From Cyclospora cayetanensis (taxonomy: Eukaryota; Apicomplexa; Conoidasida; Eucoccidiorida; Eimeriidae), in the NCBI RefSeq assembly GCF_002999335.1, contig NW_020312203.1, positions 124,001 through 188,000 on the forward strand: a stretch of DNA of 64,000 bases, read 5' to 3'. Position 1 is the first letter of the stretch, and each line of letters begins with the position of its first letter. Positions 1 to 11,815 of the stretch are shown here, piece by piece. The notes under the pieces are model-generated. The model was not told the DNA's origin. It saw only the letters and a list, made by a program, of their open reading frames with translations, and made no database searches. The position numbers and the translations under genes were made by a program.

Positions 1-464
1 ATAAGCACGACCGATTAGGCCTCATGACAACATAATCCATGATGTAAGCGTGTATCATGAAGGGGCAAGCCACCAGGTGGCTTGCACTATCATGATAGGC
101 ACCGCGCTGTAAATGCATCGCGGAAAAAACGGCTTACTCTTTGTTCAGTTGCCTTTCTTTCTGTTTGGCTTTGTTGAGTAATCAGACGTGTATGAATTAG
201 TGGATGGGTAGATGATTGACAAAGAATAAGCCTCTAAGAGCCCTGTAGTCTCAGTCACATGGCCTCAGCATCTACGAGAGAAAAGGTCCCTATTAAGCCC
301 ACAGGGGTTGACATTGAAATGTTCCTACGTGCAAGCATAAACACGCACATTTCCATATACGTAAATTTCATAAACTTGGCTGCCTGCCTTCGCAGCAAAC
401 CATTTTCCCTGTAACTCTGCTAAAAGGCTAAAGAAGCTCTCAGCAGCTCCGCTGGCATTATAAT
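1..464. other. no gene seen
   Basis: I see no conserved coding segment, RNA gene or repeat family here. It lies downstream of a possible minus-strand terminal exon ending at 465. Confidence 0.4.
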
Positions 465-1187
465 TCACTGCTCATTCTTCTTTGCATACACGCAATGGAT
501 GCTGCTTGGTGTGGAGGCGTTTGCTCGAATCACGATTGCCTTTTTGGGGTCATTGAAGAAGCGAATGTCGTCCTTGCGCACTTCTGGGGACTCGATACGT
601 GGCCACAGGAAGCATGGTACACTTTCAGTATGCCTTTGAAGGGTAGTCATTCTGGGCAAGTGAGGACATTATCGATGGTGGGGTATTTCTATTCAATGGG
701 TTTTGGTGAACGAAGCAAACTTGAATTGGTTTTTGCGTGCTCGCGAGATTTCACAGGATCCGATGCGCAAGTGGCTGCACAGTTGATTTCGTAACCATTG
801 GAACTTTGCAGCAACGGCAAGGACTGGTGTCATTCCACCATTTTTGTCCCTCCCTAGAACCCTTGGCAGAGTGTTGTTCTCTCTGTCCGACTCTCTGTTA
901 TCCTTTTATCAGTGTCAAGCTACATCCTCCCTGTATGCGAGTCAGCACGTGTTTACCTACTACACCGTTTAAATATGACTCCTACTTCGTTGTACGTGGT
1001 GCTGCATAGGCACAAAAAACATCCTCCACCTTTCCAGGCTCATACACTTTGTCGCACTCTCACGCTGTTTCTCCTGTGCTAGCCTCTCCACCTGTTCTCC
1101 TTTGCTTGCATATACCTCCAAACGGGCTTTTGTGACGGCGAAGTGAGAGTCAATACCGCGATTACTCACCACTGACAAGTTTAGCAT
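465..1187 (-). CDS. possible small minus-strand gene, function unknown
   Basis: Two minus-strand segments look more like coding sequence than the surrounding DNA. The upstream one (about 1187-1020) encodes a charged helical stretch containing TKARLEVYASKGEQVERLAQ. The downstream one (about 655-465) encodes a stretch containing RIESPEVRKDDIRFFNDPKK and ends in AKKNEQ followed by TGA at 465. A plausible acceptor (CTTGCCCAG) precedes the second segment. I recognise no family. It could be a separate gene lying downstream of the polyprenyl synthase on the same strand. The true start is not identified, and the exon junction between the two pieces was not resolved. Confidence is low because both pieces are short. 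Confidence 0.28.
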
Positions 1188-1888
1188 GTCTTACTGCTTC
1201 ACCAAAGTTCAGAATAGATGCCTCTGTCTGCCTCACCATGATCAGCATGTTGCTATGCGTCTTCGCTTTATGTGGCACGCTACGCAACTGCTACCCTTCA
1301 GCCACAGGACTATGCAAAGATGCATCCCACATAATTCATCAAATCGCTCTCTATATGCCTCCTTACGGTCACATCTGCTGGTTATTACACTGCTAGGCAA
1401 CGTACTTCAGTTACACGATCACATTAGGGCCAAAAGTAACCGTTCCCGGCAGTAACGAACTGCCACACCACCAAATCCAGAATTCAAAGGACTTCACCTT
1501 TAGACCACAACCCAATTGTGCATTTTGTTTGCACCTTCGTGCACAAGTCTACTTTGATATCAGTGTGCGTGCCGCTTGCAATTGTTGCTGCGGTGGCTGC
1601 TGATGCTGCCCGCTACGCGTCTAGTCCATTGGCGTCTTTTTGTCCTAGTGTTCAGTGGAGTGCCCTCTGAACCAGCAGAAAAGCAAACCCGACTCCAGCA
1701 CTTACCTTGTCCTCTACACACACGAAATGGCATTCTCTATTAGACTCAAGCCATCTGGCCAAGCCGCATAAAAACGATATGTGTCTTCGAATGCTAAAAG
1801 AAGATGCCCGAGACCACAGCCAGCACTACAGTGCAACCCGAAGTATTATGGCTGCAGCGTTGACTGCAATACAGCCACACGAAGAGAC
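1188..1888. other. intergenic, nothing recognised
   Basis: About 700 bases 3' of the polyprenyl synthase stop codon. Short open frames occur on both strands, but none carries a recognisable motif. Confidence 0.4.
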
Positions 1889-4800
1889 TCAGCTAGATTT
1901 ACGCTGTAATACCCAAACCAAAAGGCTTGCTATGTCCGCAGCTGCATCTTTTTGCTCAGGATTCGTTTGTGGCACCCCTTCTAGCAACCGCAGGACGTGC
2001 TGTATGTACAGCCGCGAGAGAAGGCGCGCGCGGGGGAGTGCTGTGCTGTCCCTTATTTTTTTCGCAGCCAGCTCGGCGTCCCCCTCGCCTTGCAGCTTCC
2101 GTTTCAGCACAGGCAAAAGTTCCTGTGAATGCTCAACAGCTGCCAGGAGCAGCGGAGCAGTTATTACTCCCTGAGGCACAAGAAGTGGCACGCATATAGA
2201 GCACACCTTCCCATTGTGCTCAATCTGGGATGGATATACCTGTTGTGCGTAACGCATTGCCAAAGGCCTCTGTTCTTCGGGATGCATTCCACGTATATCC
2301 TAGAGTACTCGATGTTGTACGCATGAATAAACTCTTTCGTACCATGCATTACAACTGTTGTGGCCTGTCTGAACTCTGGCTTCCTCCCTTTCTTCCGATG
2401 TGGTGATCTCTCTAATTCGTTACACAGTCTTCGAGTAACTTGTAGAGCTGCATGTGCTTACGTTTCTGAGATCGTTGTTGGCTGGTTTACCCAAAGCCTG
2501 GGTCGAGGCAACCAAGTCCAACTCGTCGTCGTACAGCTGAAACGCTAGCCCCACGCTTGCCCCCACTTCATGGCACCAGTCCACCCACTCTCGCGTATGT
2601 CCTCCTGAGCACAGTCAACCCAATCCCCGTTCCCAAAATGACGGGGTAGTGTGGATTTCAGGACATGCACGCAAAATAAGGCACAGGAATGGGCACATAA
2701 CAGGTAGAGGCTACTGAAGAGGTCGAATAGACAAGCCAGCAAGGGAAAGCAATGAGCCAGGGGCTCTTTGAAGGCCTCACCAATCAAGGCAAGGCATGCG
2801 CAGGTCTCGGCCATCAACGAGGCGGTCTTGTGATAGCTCTTCGTCAGCATCGTTTCAAATGCCTTAGCTGCACAGCACGCCATAGAGGTCACATACGCTT
2901 AATTCCATACACTGATGCCGTTCGCCGCCTCTGTTCCAGTACGCATACAGTGCGCGTAGGTAGGCAACCACTTCATTAAACTACCTGGCACCCAGTCGTG
3001 CATGCCTCCACCCATCCTCAATAAACTCGAAAATCCCTTCGTTAAAATACATCAGTCGGTTACAAATGCTTGGGGAAATGCCAAAGCATGCCAACAACGT
3101 GGTCTCGACCACGATGAGCGACGGCTCGGCAGGTCAGGTAGTAAGCACCGAGCTTCAGCTGGAAAGAGCAACCCCGTAGCCATTAGGCTAGCAACTTCAA
3201 GGCTCCCGCTCATCCAGCTAAAGCCTTCGAATAGTAGTATGTGGCACAGCTCACCAATATCCGATGTGTGAGAGAAGGCTTGGACGAGTTCGCCTTTCAC
3301 GAGACTCTCTATTGTTTGAGAAACGCGGAGACAAACTTCGGGAGACCCTGCAGTGGCCGCGATGCTGCTGCTGGGGCCCATAACACAGCGAATCAGCACA
3401 CATCTAGTCACTGAAAAGAGACCATTCTGACAAATTTCATCAAGACATATTAAGACTGCAGGTAGCTTAGGCCAGGACGCATAAAATGCTTAGAATATCC
3501 CGGCACAGTCTGAACAATAAAGCGGCTCAGCCGAGAAAGACGTGGTGATAAATTTTCTGAAAACAAATTGCCTGTGCTTGCTTTTCTATGTGACTAGAGA
3601 TGTCCTTTGACGGAAGCACGTATACGGACAGAACGCACAAGACAAGTTCGTACGAAGTAGTTACACTGTGCTGCATGTGCATGTCCCAGGCCTTACGCTC
3701 TAGCTAATACAAAGTCACCACCCAAGACAGCCTTTTTGTTGCCAAACACTGAATGAGCTGCTGGGTGGCCTCTGCGGGTTGCCGCTTCGTCCAACACGTC
3801 GTCATGCATCAGACTGCAAGAAAGCAGTGACACGTGAATGCGTACAATGGTAGCAAGTAAGCAACAAACTGGCAATTACACTCGCATGTAAACGAACAAA
3901 CAAATAGAGCACCTGCATGCAAGAGCAAGGCGAATAAAAGGATGTCGAGGGGAAGACGCAGCTACTAAGGAGCAGAACAATACATAAGCCAACTGCTTAG
4001 ACCAATAAGTGAGCTGGCAGCGCGATGAGCAAATGGAAGGGCAATGGCCATGTAGAGAGCTGTGGCTGCCCTCAACACTCATGTATATGCACCGAATACA
4101 GAAGCCACACAAACACGACCGTAGGGACATGCAAACACAGGCGTATGTACACATAGGCAGATGCATAACACGTGATATTATTGTTAACCGCTACAAGGAG
4201 TTCTTCGGCTATCGCGGAGTCTATTTGCCTGCGTCTTCGCTATGTGGCACCTGGCAGTGTGAATTAGCTCGGCGACGTGCACCATCACAAGAGGCAGTGC
4301 GGCACTGCGTGCTTGGGGTGTCTCTTCCCCTGCATAAACCATATCCCTTCACACTAATCGCCTCCTTCTAGCAAACCTCCCCGCACATCAGCCATCCCCT
4401 TCGCCCCCCTTGACTTATATCAACGAAATTCTAGGGCTCGAGAGCTTTCTTGCTGCCTCACAGATGTCGCAGCATAGCCCAATGGTGGTGTCTTGCCAGG
4501 TCTTACGCTGGGCAGAGCATTGCAGAAAGCGGTGGACGAGGTACAGCAGCAGGGGTCGAAAGCGCTTAGATGGGACCTTCAGGAGGTATTGCGCCACCGC
4601 GGACACCTCAGGGCTCGCGGCCCTCACTGCAGTCAACAGGCAAAAATGCAAAGACGCACACAAAGGCGCACTTTCCGGGATTCTCGAGCTGCAGGGATCA
4701 GAATGGATTCTCTCGCCGCAAAGGGTAGGCCACTACCGACGAAGAGCCACACGAAGATGCACATGCACTGTGAAGAGGGACGGGGGCGGTGCTGCTGCAC

Positions 4801-6168
4801 CCCTCAGAATAATTACCTGCAGTCAAAAGGCTCCAGTCGAGGTCTTCAAGTTCCTCAAAACACACATTGCCGAGGGGACGCTCCCGAGCCGCCGCCTGCG
4901 CAGCCACACATGTGCAAAGGCCAGACGGCCCTGTGGACTCTGGAGACCTGGAGACAAAAACGTGTACCAGGAATCAGACCTACTATGAGAATCGGTTTCC
5001 TCTTGCCTTCTTCAAGGGAAGTTTTTGTGGACTAAGTCTATAACCCACTATGCAGTGGCCCATATATAGACACAATTCTTCCTAGTTGCAACAATTCAGA
5101 GAAGCACAAATACCGAACATCTTACCGTATTGGCAAGGGCGCATACATATGCACACATCTATCTGTGTACATACATATACATACACGCATCGGGACATCC
5201 ACAGATGAAATTTGCGGAGGAATATAGGTGTTTACATGCACCTAACACGTATGATGGCGGGTCCATGCATACAGCTGTAGCCGTGTATAGATTTAGTGAG
5301 CACAGGCACACAACGCTGTCTACAAAGATAGGCAACTCCCTCCCTCCCCGCACACACGTTTTTCACACATCCTGACATTTCACAGCACGCCTGCCTGTAC
5401 AGCTTTCCCCGTACGCACATCTTATCACTCTAGAGCAAGCATGCGAAAAAAGCGTTCGGCATGAAGGTACTAAGTGAGTGGGATCTATGTAGAGTATCAG
5501 TACAAATGCATCAAGCACATCTACATCTATGTACTGCACGTAACAATTCACATATCTATCCGGAAATACACATTCATCAAGAAAGCTTTCGATTCTATCC
5601 TACCTGGAGATGTCTGTCGATCTCGGCAGCGCGGCGCTCCGCCTCAATGGCGTTCGGCTGCGACCAAAGAACCTCCTGTCCCAGGTAAACGTAGCTCGGC
5701 AATTTGTCTTCAAAGATCAAAGAAGGTAACAATCTGCACACATCACGAGACGCGTGCACGACGTATGCGCACCGGTATGGACCATCGGGTAGCCACACAG
5801 GAGGTGGAGGATCAAGGAGGGATCAAAGAAAGGAGCACACACAGCCAAGGTATGCAAGGAGATCACGTAGGATGAAGAATAAGTAGGAGTTCATGAGGTA
5901 TGCATGTATTTGCTGCGTGGGCATGATTTTAACCATACTTCTCGATTTGGCGCTGCTTCAAAGCAGCCCATGCGTTCTTCAGGAGAGAAGGAGCTGAATA
6001 AAACCCTCTGGCATCTATAGGTCCCAGAGGCAGGTGTGCTCTTGTGCGAAACTCTGCCTTATGCAGAGTGTGCTGGAAAAGAAGGCAGCTACGTCCCACA
6101 CAAGAGACACTGGGAAGAGTGGCCCTTGATGCTCGTAGAGAGGTTTGGCAAAGGGGCAGAGCCATCAT
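1889..6168 (-). CDS. COQ1: long-chain polyprenyl diphosphate synthase (Coq1/solanesyl type), mitochondrial
   Basis: Trans-prenyltransferase that extends farnesyl or geranylgeranyl diphosphate with isopentenyl diphosphate to make the ubiquinone side chain. Exons read on the minus strand: 6168 to about 5931, 5733-5604, 4895-4817, 4626-4507, 4329-4251, 3813-3697, 3370-3255, 2867-2781, 2604-2462 and 2170-1889. Reading phase is consistent at every junction from 5604 onward; the first junction is unresolved. Both aspartate-rich motifs are present: the first as [10 protein letters not shown] before RRG, the second as FQLYDDELD. The family stretches [24 protein letters not shown] and [10 protein letters not shown] follow the expected order. 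Residues just before the first DDxxD are small (HTASLMHDD), which in this family fits long-chain products. The N-terminus ([14 protein letters not shown], Arg-rich and nearly free of acidic residues) looks like a mitochondrial presequence. Chain length cannot be read from sequence. FPP synthase is less likely. Confidence 0.88.
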
Positions 6169-6961
6169 TGCTGTTGCTTGTGTGGGATAGAATCCACAGA
6201 AAGAGGGACGCGAAGGGAGTTAAGTAGCTTGCAGAGCGGAGTTGCTAATCGGCATCTGTCCCCATTGTAAACGAACGGATACGTCTCGTTGTGGATTTGA
6301 ACCCTTCCACATGCGCCCAGCTCATAGAGGGCCGGAAATGCTTTATGTTAGGGAAAAGAGTCTGGAGTAGGGGCTATTCACATTCCAAATGTGAAATTGA
6401 CTTCCAGGGCTGTACCTATGTACACTTCAGGTGATGCCATGTAAAGAAGCAAGAGTGGGAGGACCAAATAAAATACATTCATGCAAATATTTTTAACGCA
6501 TGTGTGCGGACGCGAGAACCTTGCCAAGCGCACGCAAAAATCACGCATCGATTCAACAGATGATCCCCTGGGCCTTCGGGGCTGCATGCGCCCTGTGCCT
6601 TGCAAATTTCTTGTATGGTCCCCTGCCGAAAAGCACTAAGTGGAAATACAAAGCTGACTGATGGCCAGACAGCACAGGGGGTTGTCGCTGTGTGCGCAAG
6701 GGTGTGCGTGTATACAACTGTTTCGAGGGGGACTGGCCTGTCAACAAGAAACATCTGAGGCTAGCTTTTGTTGAGGAGGGCGTACCCATGGCTTCGTTAG
6801 CAATTCGAGCTTTTATGAAGCTGCGTATACCCACCTTCTAAGTCTAATTGAAGCACGGCAAGAGCCACGCTCTCTCTGCGCTCTCCCAAACAACAGCTAC
6901 CGCAGGATCAGCGGCAGGAAGTGCGTGGACTTTCCGAGAGCAACAGGAGACAAACGGAAGA
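6169..6961. promoter_or_regulatory. divergent intergenic region between two genes
   Basis: The polyprenyl synthase reads leftward and the Lys/Ser-rich gene reads rightward, so both promoters should lie within these roughly 790 bases. I see no TATA-like box or repeated motif that I would defend. The call rests on gene orientation only. Confidence 0.4.
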
Positions 6962-9283
6962 ATGCCTCGTGACGATTCAGAAGAGGATGAGGTGGTGGAG
7001 ATGGTTCCCCGTGGCACAAGTCATCGAAAGAAGCGGAAGCACAGCAGCATCAGCAGTAGTAGCTCCAGTAGTAGTAGCAGCAGTAGCAGCAGTGACACTT
7101 CAGAAGACGAACGCCATCGGTTCGCCCCAATATTACTATTCTTATTTGGGCACAGACAAAATTGAGGGTGTAGAATGCACAGGCACGCAGAGGCGCATGG
7201 GATATCTCCTTTGCCCTTGGAAAACCAGAGACTCCCTTCGTGTTTCCAATTCCCGACTATAGTGCTCCATGCATATATTGGACTTGCATGTGCTTTCTTA
7301 GGCGGAAAAAGGAGAAGAGGGCGAAGAAGCACTCGAAAAAGAGTAAATCCAAGAAGCACGAAGGCGGCCATGCCGAGCGCAAGCGTAAAAGTGCAAAGTC
7401 TGCGAAGAAGAAGAAGAAGAAGAAGCAAAAAGACAGTGACGGTAACTAGGCAACAGTTAGCGGTCTGTATTATGCATTCGACCCTAAATAGTTTAAGGCC
7501 GTGTGATCGTTCAGCCGCCCCCTGTGGCGGCGTCAGCAGAGGTGTAGGAGTGTATGTAGTCTTTCCCTGTCGCTCTTTCGCTCTCGCATTCGGCTCCTCC
7601 TCCTTAAGCGCTCATCTGACACTTGTCTCTGCTTCTTCAGAGGTAGCTTTAGGGGCTGTTGGCGATCGTTGGGGCCGCTACGGCATCATCCATGACACGG
7701 ACATGTGGGCCAAACGGCCCGAGTTCACTTTGTGGCTGCTGGAAGTGAAAAACAGGAACATCGAAGAGCTCGCAAACTGGGTACTGCATCGCGACTTTTT
7801 ACTCTTGGGAACGCCAGTATCCTGCCTAACGGCCGTAGGAGGAATCGCATCCAGCCCTTCCAGAGCATGTGGCTTCCCCTACCTCACCTCTCTTCTTACT
7901 GGGTTGTTACAGAACTGAGCCACTGTAGCTGCCCATAATTTTCAGATGCTTAGGCACCATGACTGCAGCCAGTCCACACGCCTGCACGCGTTGCTGTAGC
8001 TGAAGGTGAAGAGGAGCCCTCATTGGCGGGGATGCCCGCACTGGTGCTGCTGCAATGTGATGGGCTTCTGACTGTGGTGCTTGTTGCCAGGAGGAGAAGC
8101 GGCTTTTCAGCGACTTTGCAGAGGACTTCAATACTGCAACCTTGCCTCACAAAAAATACTACAACTTGGAACTCTGGGAGGCAGAAGAACGCATGCGTCA
8201 GGTAGGGCTGAGCTGCAGTGGTCGTAGGTCTTGCCTTCTCGTGCACATATTAATATTCACGTGCCAGACAATACGTTGTTCAGTGCGCTCACATGTGTGC
8301 ATTGAGGTCCTTTTGGACTCATGTTGCGGGGTTTTCGACGTGGATACCTCCTCATAGATCCATGTTTTCATTGCTGACGACTAACTGTATGGAAAAGACG
8401 TTGCTTCGCTGAAGTTGAACTCCTTTATAAGAACTTCATAGAAAAATATTGGGCTGCCGAGAAGTCTGATCCTGCCTGTGCCACTAGGGCACCTATGCCC
8501 TTCTTCAGTGTCTTCATTGCTCGGGTTTTCTGTGCGTTGCTACTGACTGCTCTGCTGCTTCAAACTCTCTTTTTAGGCTCAGAAGGAGCCCGTGCACAGG
8601 GAGAGAACAGAGTTCAACGACGAGGTTCTGCGCATGTCAGTCATCTGTTGCGCCTCTCGATTTATGGTGCCCCGGTCAAGGGCAAACGCATTGGGGAGTG
8701 TCCAGTAGTACACTTCATCCACACAATTCCACCTTTAATCGAGTGTCAGTTGATGGGCTGGTCTCTACGACAACGAAGCGTCTGACAAGCCTTCTCTGTA
8801 CTCGCGTGGTGGTGTATAAAAATCGCACCTGGATATTGCGTGGACCCTTAATTACCCCTCGTGCAGTTGACTTATTTGGATGCGGGTACTGCAGGAAGGA
8901 GATCCGGAAGCTAAGGGAAGAGCGCAAGCAGCTCGCAACAGCTCAGGAGCTACAGAATCTGCGGCGGGACCGCGACAAGGTAAGGCTTCAGAGAACCAGA
9001 GAAACTAAAACATTGAAGACAGCTAACTTGAAGGGTTTGCGGACAGCAAGGGGCTGCAGCCTTTCAAAATGTAGCACCCGGCTTGCTAGTCTTTTATCAG
9101 TCTTACATGGGGTCTATCAGAGGTGGGAGTCCACTTGGTGGAGCGGGGTTTCGATTTATGGCGACGCAGGTCATGGACATGCGGGAGCAACGCTTGATGG
9201 CAACCAAGGTGGAAACCTTGTACAAATTGGGGCGCAATGCAGAGGCGGAGGCACTGGCAGAGCGCCTCAAGCCGGATACATAG
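6962..9283 (+). CDS. Lys/Ser-rich nuclear-type protein with conserved C-terminal domain
   Basis: Starts at ATG 6962 with an acidic stretch (MPRDDSEEDEVVEMVPRG), then KKRKHSS and a run of about 14 serines. Further exons are 7301-7440 (KKHSKKSKSKKHE and poly-Lys), 7641-7780, 8091-8201, 8577-8633, 8895-8979 and 9170-9283; phase carries correctly from 7301 to the stop. The exon-1 donor is unresolved. The conserved part begins RWGRYGIIHDTDMWAKRPEF, continues EEKRLFSDFAEDFNTATLPH then KKYYNLELWEAEERMRQ, and ends in a coiled-coil helix and YKLGRNAEAEALAERLKPDT. I know similar W-G-Y-G-I / HKKYYNL-x-x-WE proteins in plants and protists but cannot name a function. The basic Ser-rich N-terminus suggests nuclear or RNA-associated work, which is inference only. 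Confidence 0.75.
7040..7095 (+). repeat. AGC/AGT serine-codon tract
   Basis: Imperfect AGC/AGT trinucleotide run encoding a poly-Ser stretch in exon 1 of the Lys/Ser-rich gene. The opposite strand reads as poly-Leu and opens a long spurious frame. Confidence 0.85.
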
Positions 9284-11815
9284 GTATCAACTCGCTGGTT
9301 CTGCACCTAGGTTCCTTTTGCGCCAAGCTAACGTTTCGTTGCTGCTGCGAGGAGCAGTGTACGCCCAGCAGCCTTTCTTATGCATTCAATTTATCCTGCC
9401 GCCGCCTGTCTTATTATTGGGCAAGCCATAGATGCTGGAGAACTGCCTGTATACCCGGAAATGTACACTGAGGCGTTTTGCATTGACACCGGGATGGCTG
9501 CTAGTGGCTATGACTATTCAGAGTATATAGTTTACCGGGTTCGCGTGCCAGCATCAGTTCCGTGAACCGCCATACCGGAGACAATTTGTGGTTGCCGTCT
9601 TTTGGTAATACTCAAGGAAGCGAGTCCCATTTGTTGAGTCTAACTTTACCTGTCGAGCGCAGTACACTGTGTCGACAACGTGTTTTTGCCCCCATCTCGA
9701 TCTATAAGACCGTGTGTTCCTGTAAGACCCATGAAGGAGGTAACGCCGTTGGGAAGAAGGCAGCCAAACCTGGGACCTCAACTCTCCCTGCAGTGTACTG
9801 GCAGATATTTGTGCAACTTAAGAGGAACGGACGCCGTTCACCACGTAAACCAAAGACCGAACAAAAAGAAAATTTCTGAGGCTCACTATAGGGAGGGGAG
9901 ACTTTCGGTCTTTGTAACGCCCCATCTAAGATCGCCATAGAAAGACACTGTACTCTAAACACAGTTCAAAGTTGATAAGTTATTCAGTGTTTATGAAGGG
10001 AGCTCCCTCCGGCCCCTGACCGCATTCCTCAGAGATCTCGACCAGAGGGTGGAGGGACAGGTAGTTTGCTCATTGGTGCATCCTGTAAGCACTCTGAGCA
10101 GTCACAATGCATGTAGCTTCTAGCTCACAAGCACACACGATTCCGCTCTCTTGTACCGAGTTCTACGTACTCTGCATCAAATAGTTTATACGAACACACA
10201 AGTCAAATAGTCTATTCTCTACTATTTTTTAGTCAAGCATAACTAGTGTAGTAGGGAATGTTGGAGTGCAGCTGAGCCCGCCCTAGACCCTCGGTTCGGG
10301 ATGTGCGATGAAAGCACATCCCAATGCGTACACAAGATTCTGCACATTCCGGGGAGCACTGCGCTTCTGAGTTGCAGTCTCCTGTTATTTTGCACTGTTG
10401 CTTACGAGCTTCAATCAACAATAAGTTTTCTTAACTGAAGTCAAGCGAACACAAAGACAAAGGAAGCTGTGGCTCTGCCGTTGTTGCTTGGGTGAGCCGT
10501 CGTTAAGATTATCGCGTGCAGACGAACTCCCCGAAGCACTTAGGCCATTTGAGGTAGGAAACGGCAACAGCTGAAAGAAAATCGCCACATTTGCAGTAGT
10601 GTTTGCAGGCACAGCAGTAGCAGTATAGAGCAGAAAGATTTATCTTCAGAATTCCTCGGTAGAGCCAGCAACTCTACCAAGAAAAGCACTTTCGAAAAGT
10701 TAGCTTACTACGCTTTGTGGTATACAAAGGCTCATCTGCTTCCTCGTGTGTTCTCTAGTACGCCATCGTGGTCGGCCTACAATGATAGGGGACACGCTAC
10801 GCTTTGTCAGCCCATGGGCCCCTGGCATCAAAATGGCAGGAACCAGTTGACGAGATAAGCAGGTCATCTCAAGGAATTGCGCTTCCGGGTCTCATAGTCC
10901 GGACTTTTTCAGGAGTGTGCACTTTTTCCCGGTCTTAGGGGTATTCCCGGACTTGCCATACCTCAGTTTACCGATACATACAAGACGATGCATGTACTAC
11001 ACATGTACTTTCCCTTGGACGTGCTATACAAGCGGCAAGCGGACAGTTTTGTCTTCTAGAATAAGGCTAAAGAAGGTTTAATCAGTGTAGGTTTTACCTT
11101 AATTACACACAACATAGCGCGGCCATTGTCGGCCGAATCGCAGTTATTCTGGTGACTGCTGTGAATGACGAGGCATCAAGAGCGATGTGTGCAGCATCCA
11201 AATGCCATATCCCCCCCAAAATTTTAATACTTTTATATCTTGAATTTGAGCTTTAGAAGCCACCCGGCATTTTGCCCTAAAAGTGTCGGCACCCCGCAGT
11301 GTGCCCATTGGCTCCTTCGGCTGGACAGATGGTCCGGCTGCCCAAGAAAGTCCCTTTACGTCCCTGCATGCCATTTGTTCAGAAGAAATTTGACACTATT
11401 GACAATATTACTAATTCTAGGAAAGTGTCTGGGGAGCGACGGCCTTTCCCTTTACAGTGGCCGTATTTCCCAAAAATCCAAGGCCGCGCCGAGGCGGGAC
11501 AGAGGGTAGCCCCTTAAACAAAGACCTGTTTTACGGGCTCAGATAGTCCCCATGTCATTGCATGAAGAGCTATGCTATCCTAATCTTACTCGATTTTCAT
11601 TTTATTGGGGGGATTTTAGGCGGAAGTTCGGAACTCTAGCTGGCGCAATGCCCAACAGGCGCACAGCGTGCTATTATTTTTCTTCTCCCAGAACCAGACA
11701 TTCTCTACTGTCTGTGCACCCTTACATTCAGCTCTAAATGACTTAGACACGTTGGCTATATGTATATCGGAGTCCTAAGGCGTCGACGAGCCTCTCGCCT
11801 ACAGTACACAAGACA
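9284..11815. other. 2.5-kb gene-poor stretch
   Basis: Between the Lys/Ser-rich gene stop and the secreted-protein start. Open frames are short, change strand, and carry no family motif. I looked for reverse transcriptase and integrase motifs like those at 28.6-30.6 kb and saw none. The right end should contain the promoter and 5' leader of the secreted-protein gene. Confidence 0.45.

Noticed and set aside
7021..7428. Minus-strand poly-Leu frame of 135 residues
   Set aside because: Antisense of the Ser and Lys codon runs of the plus-strand gene.
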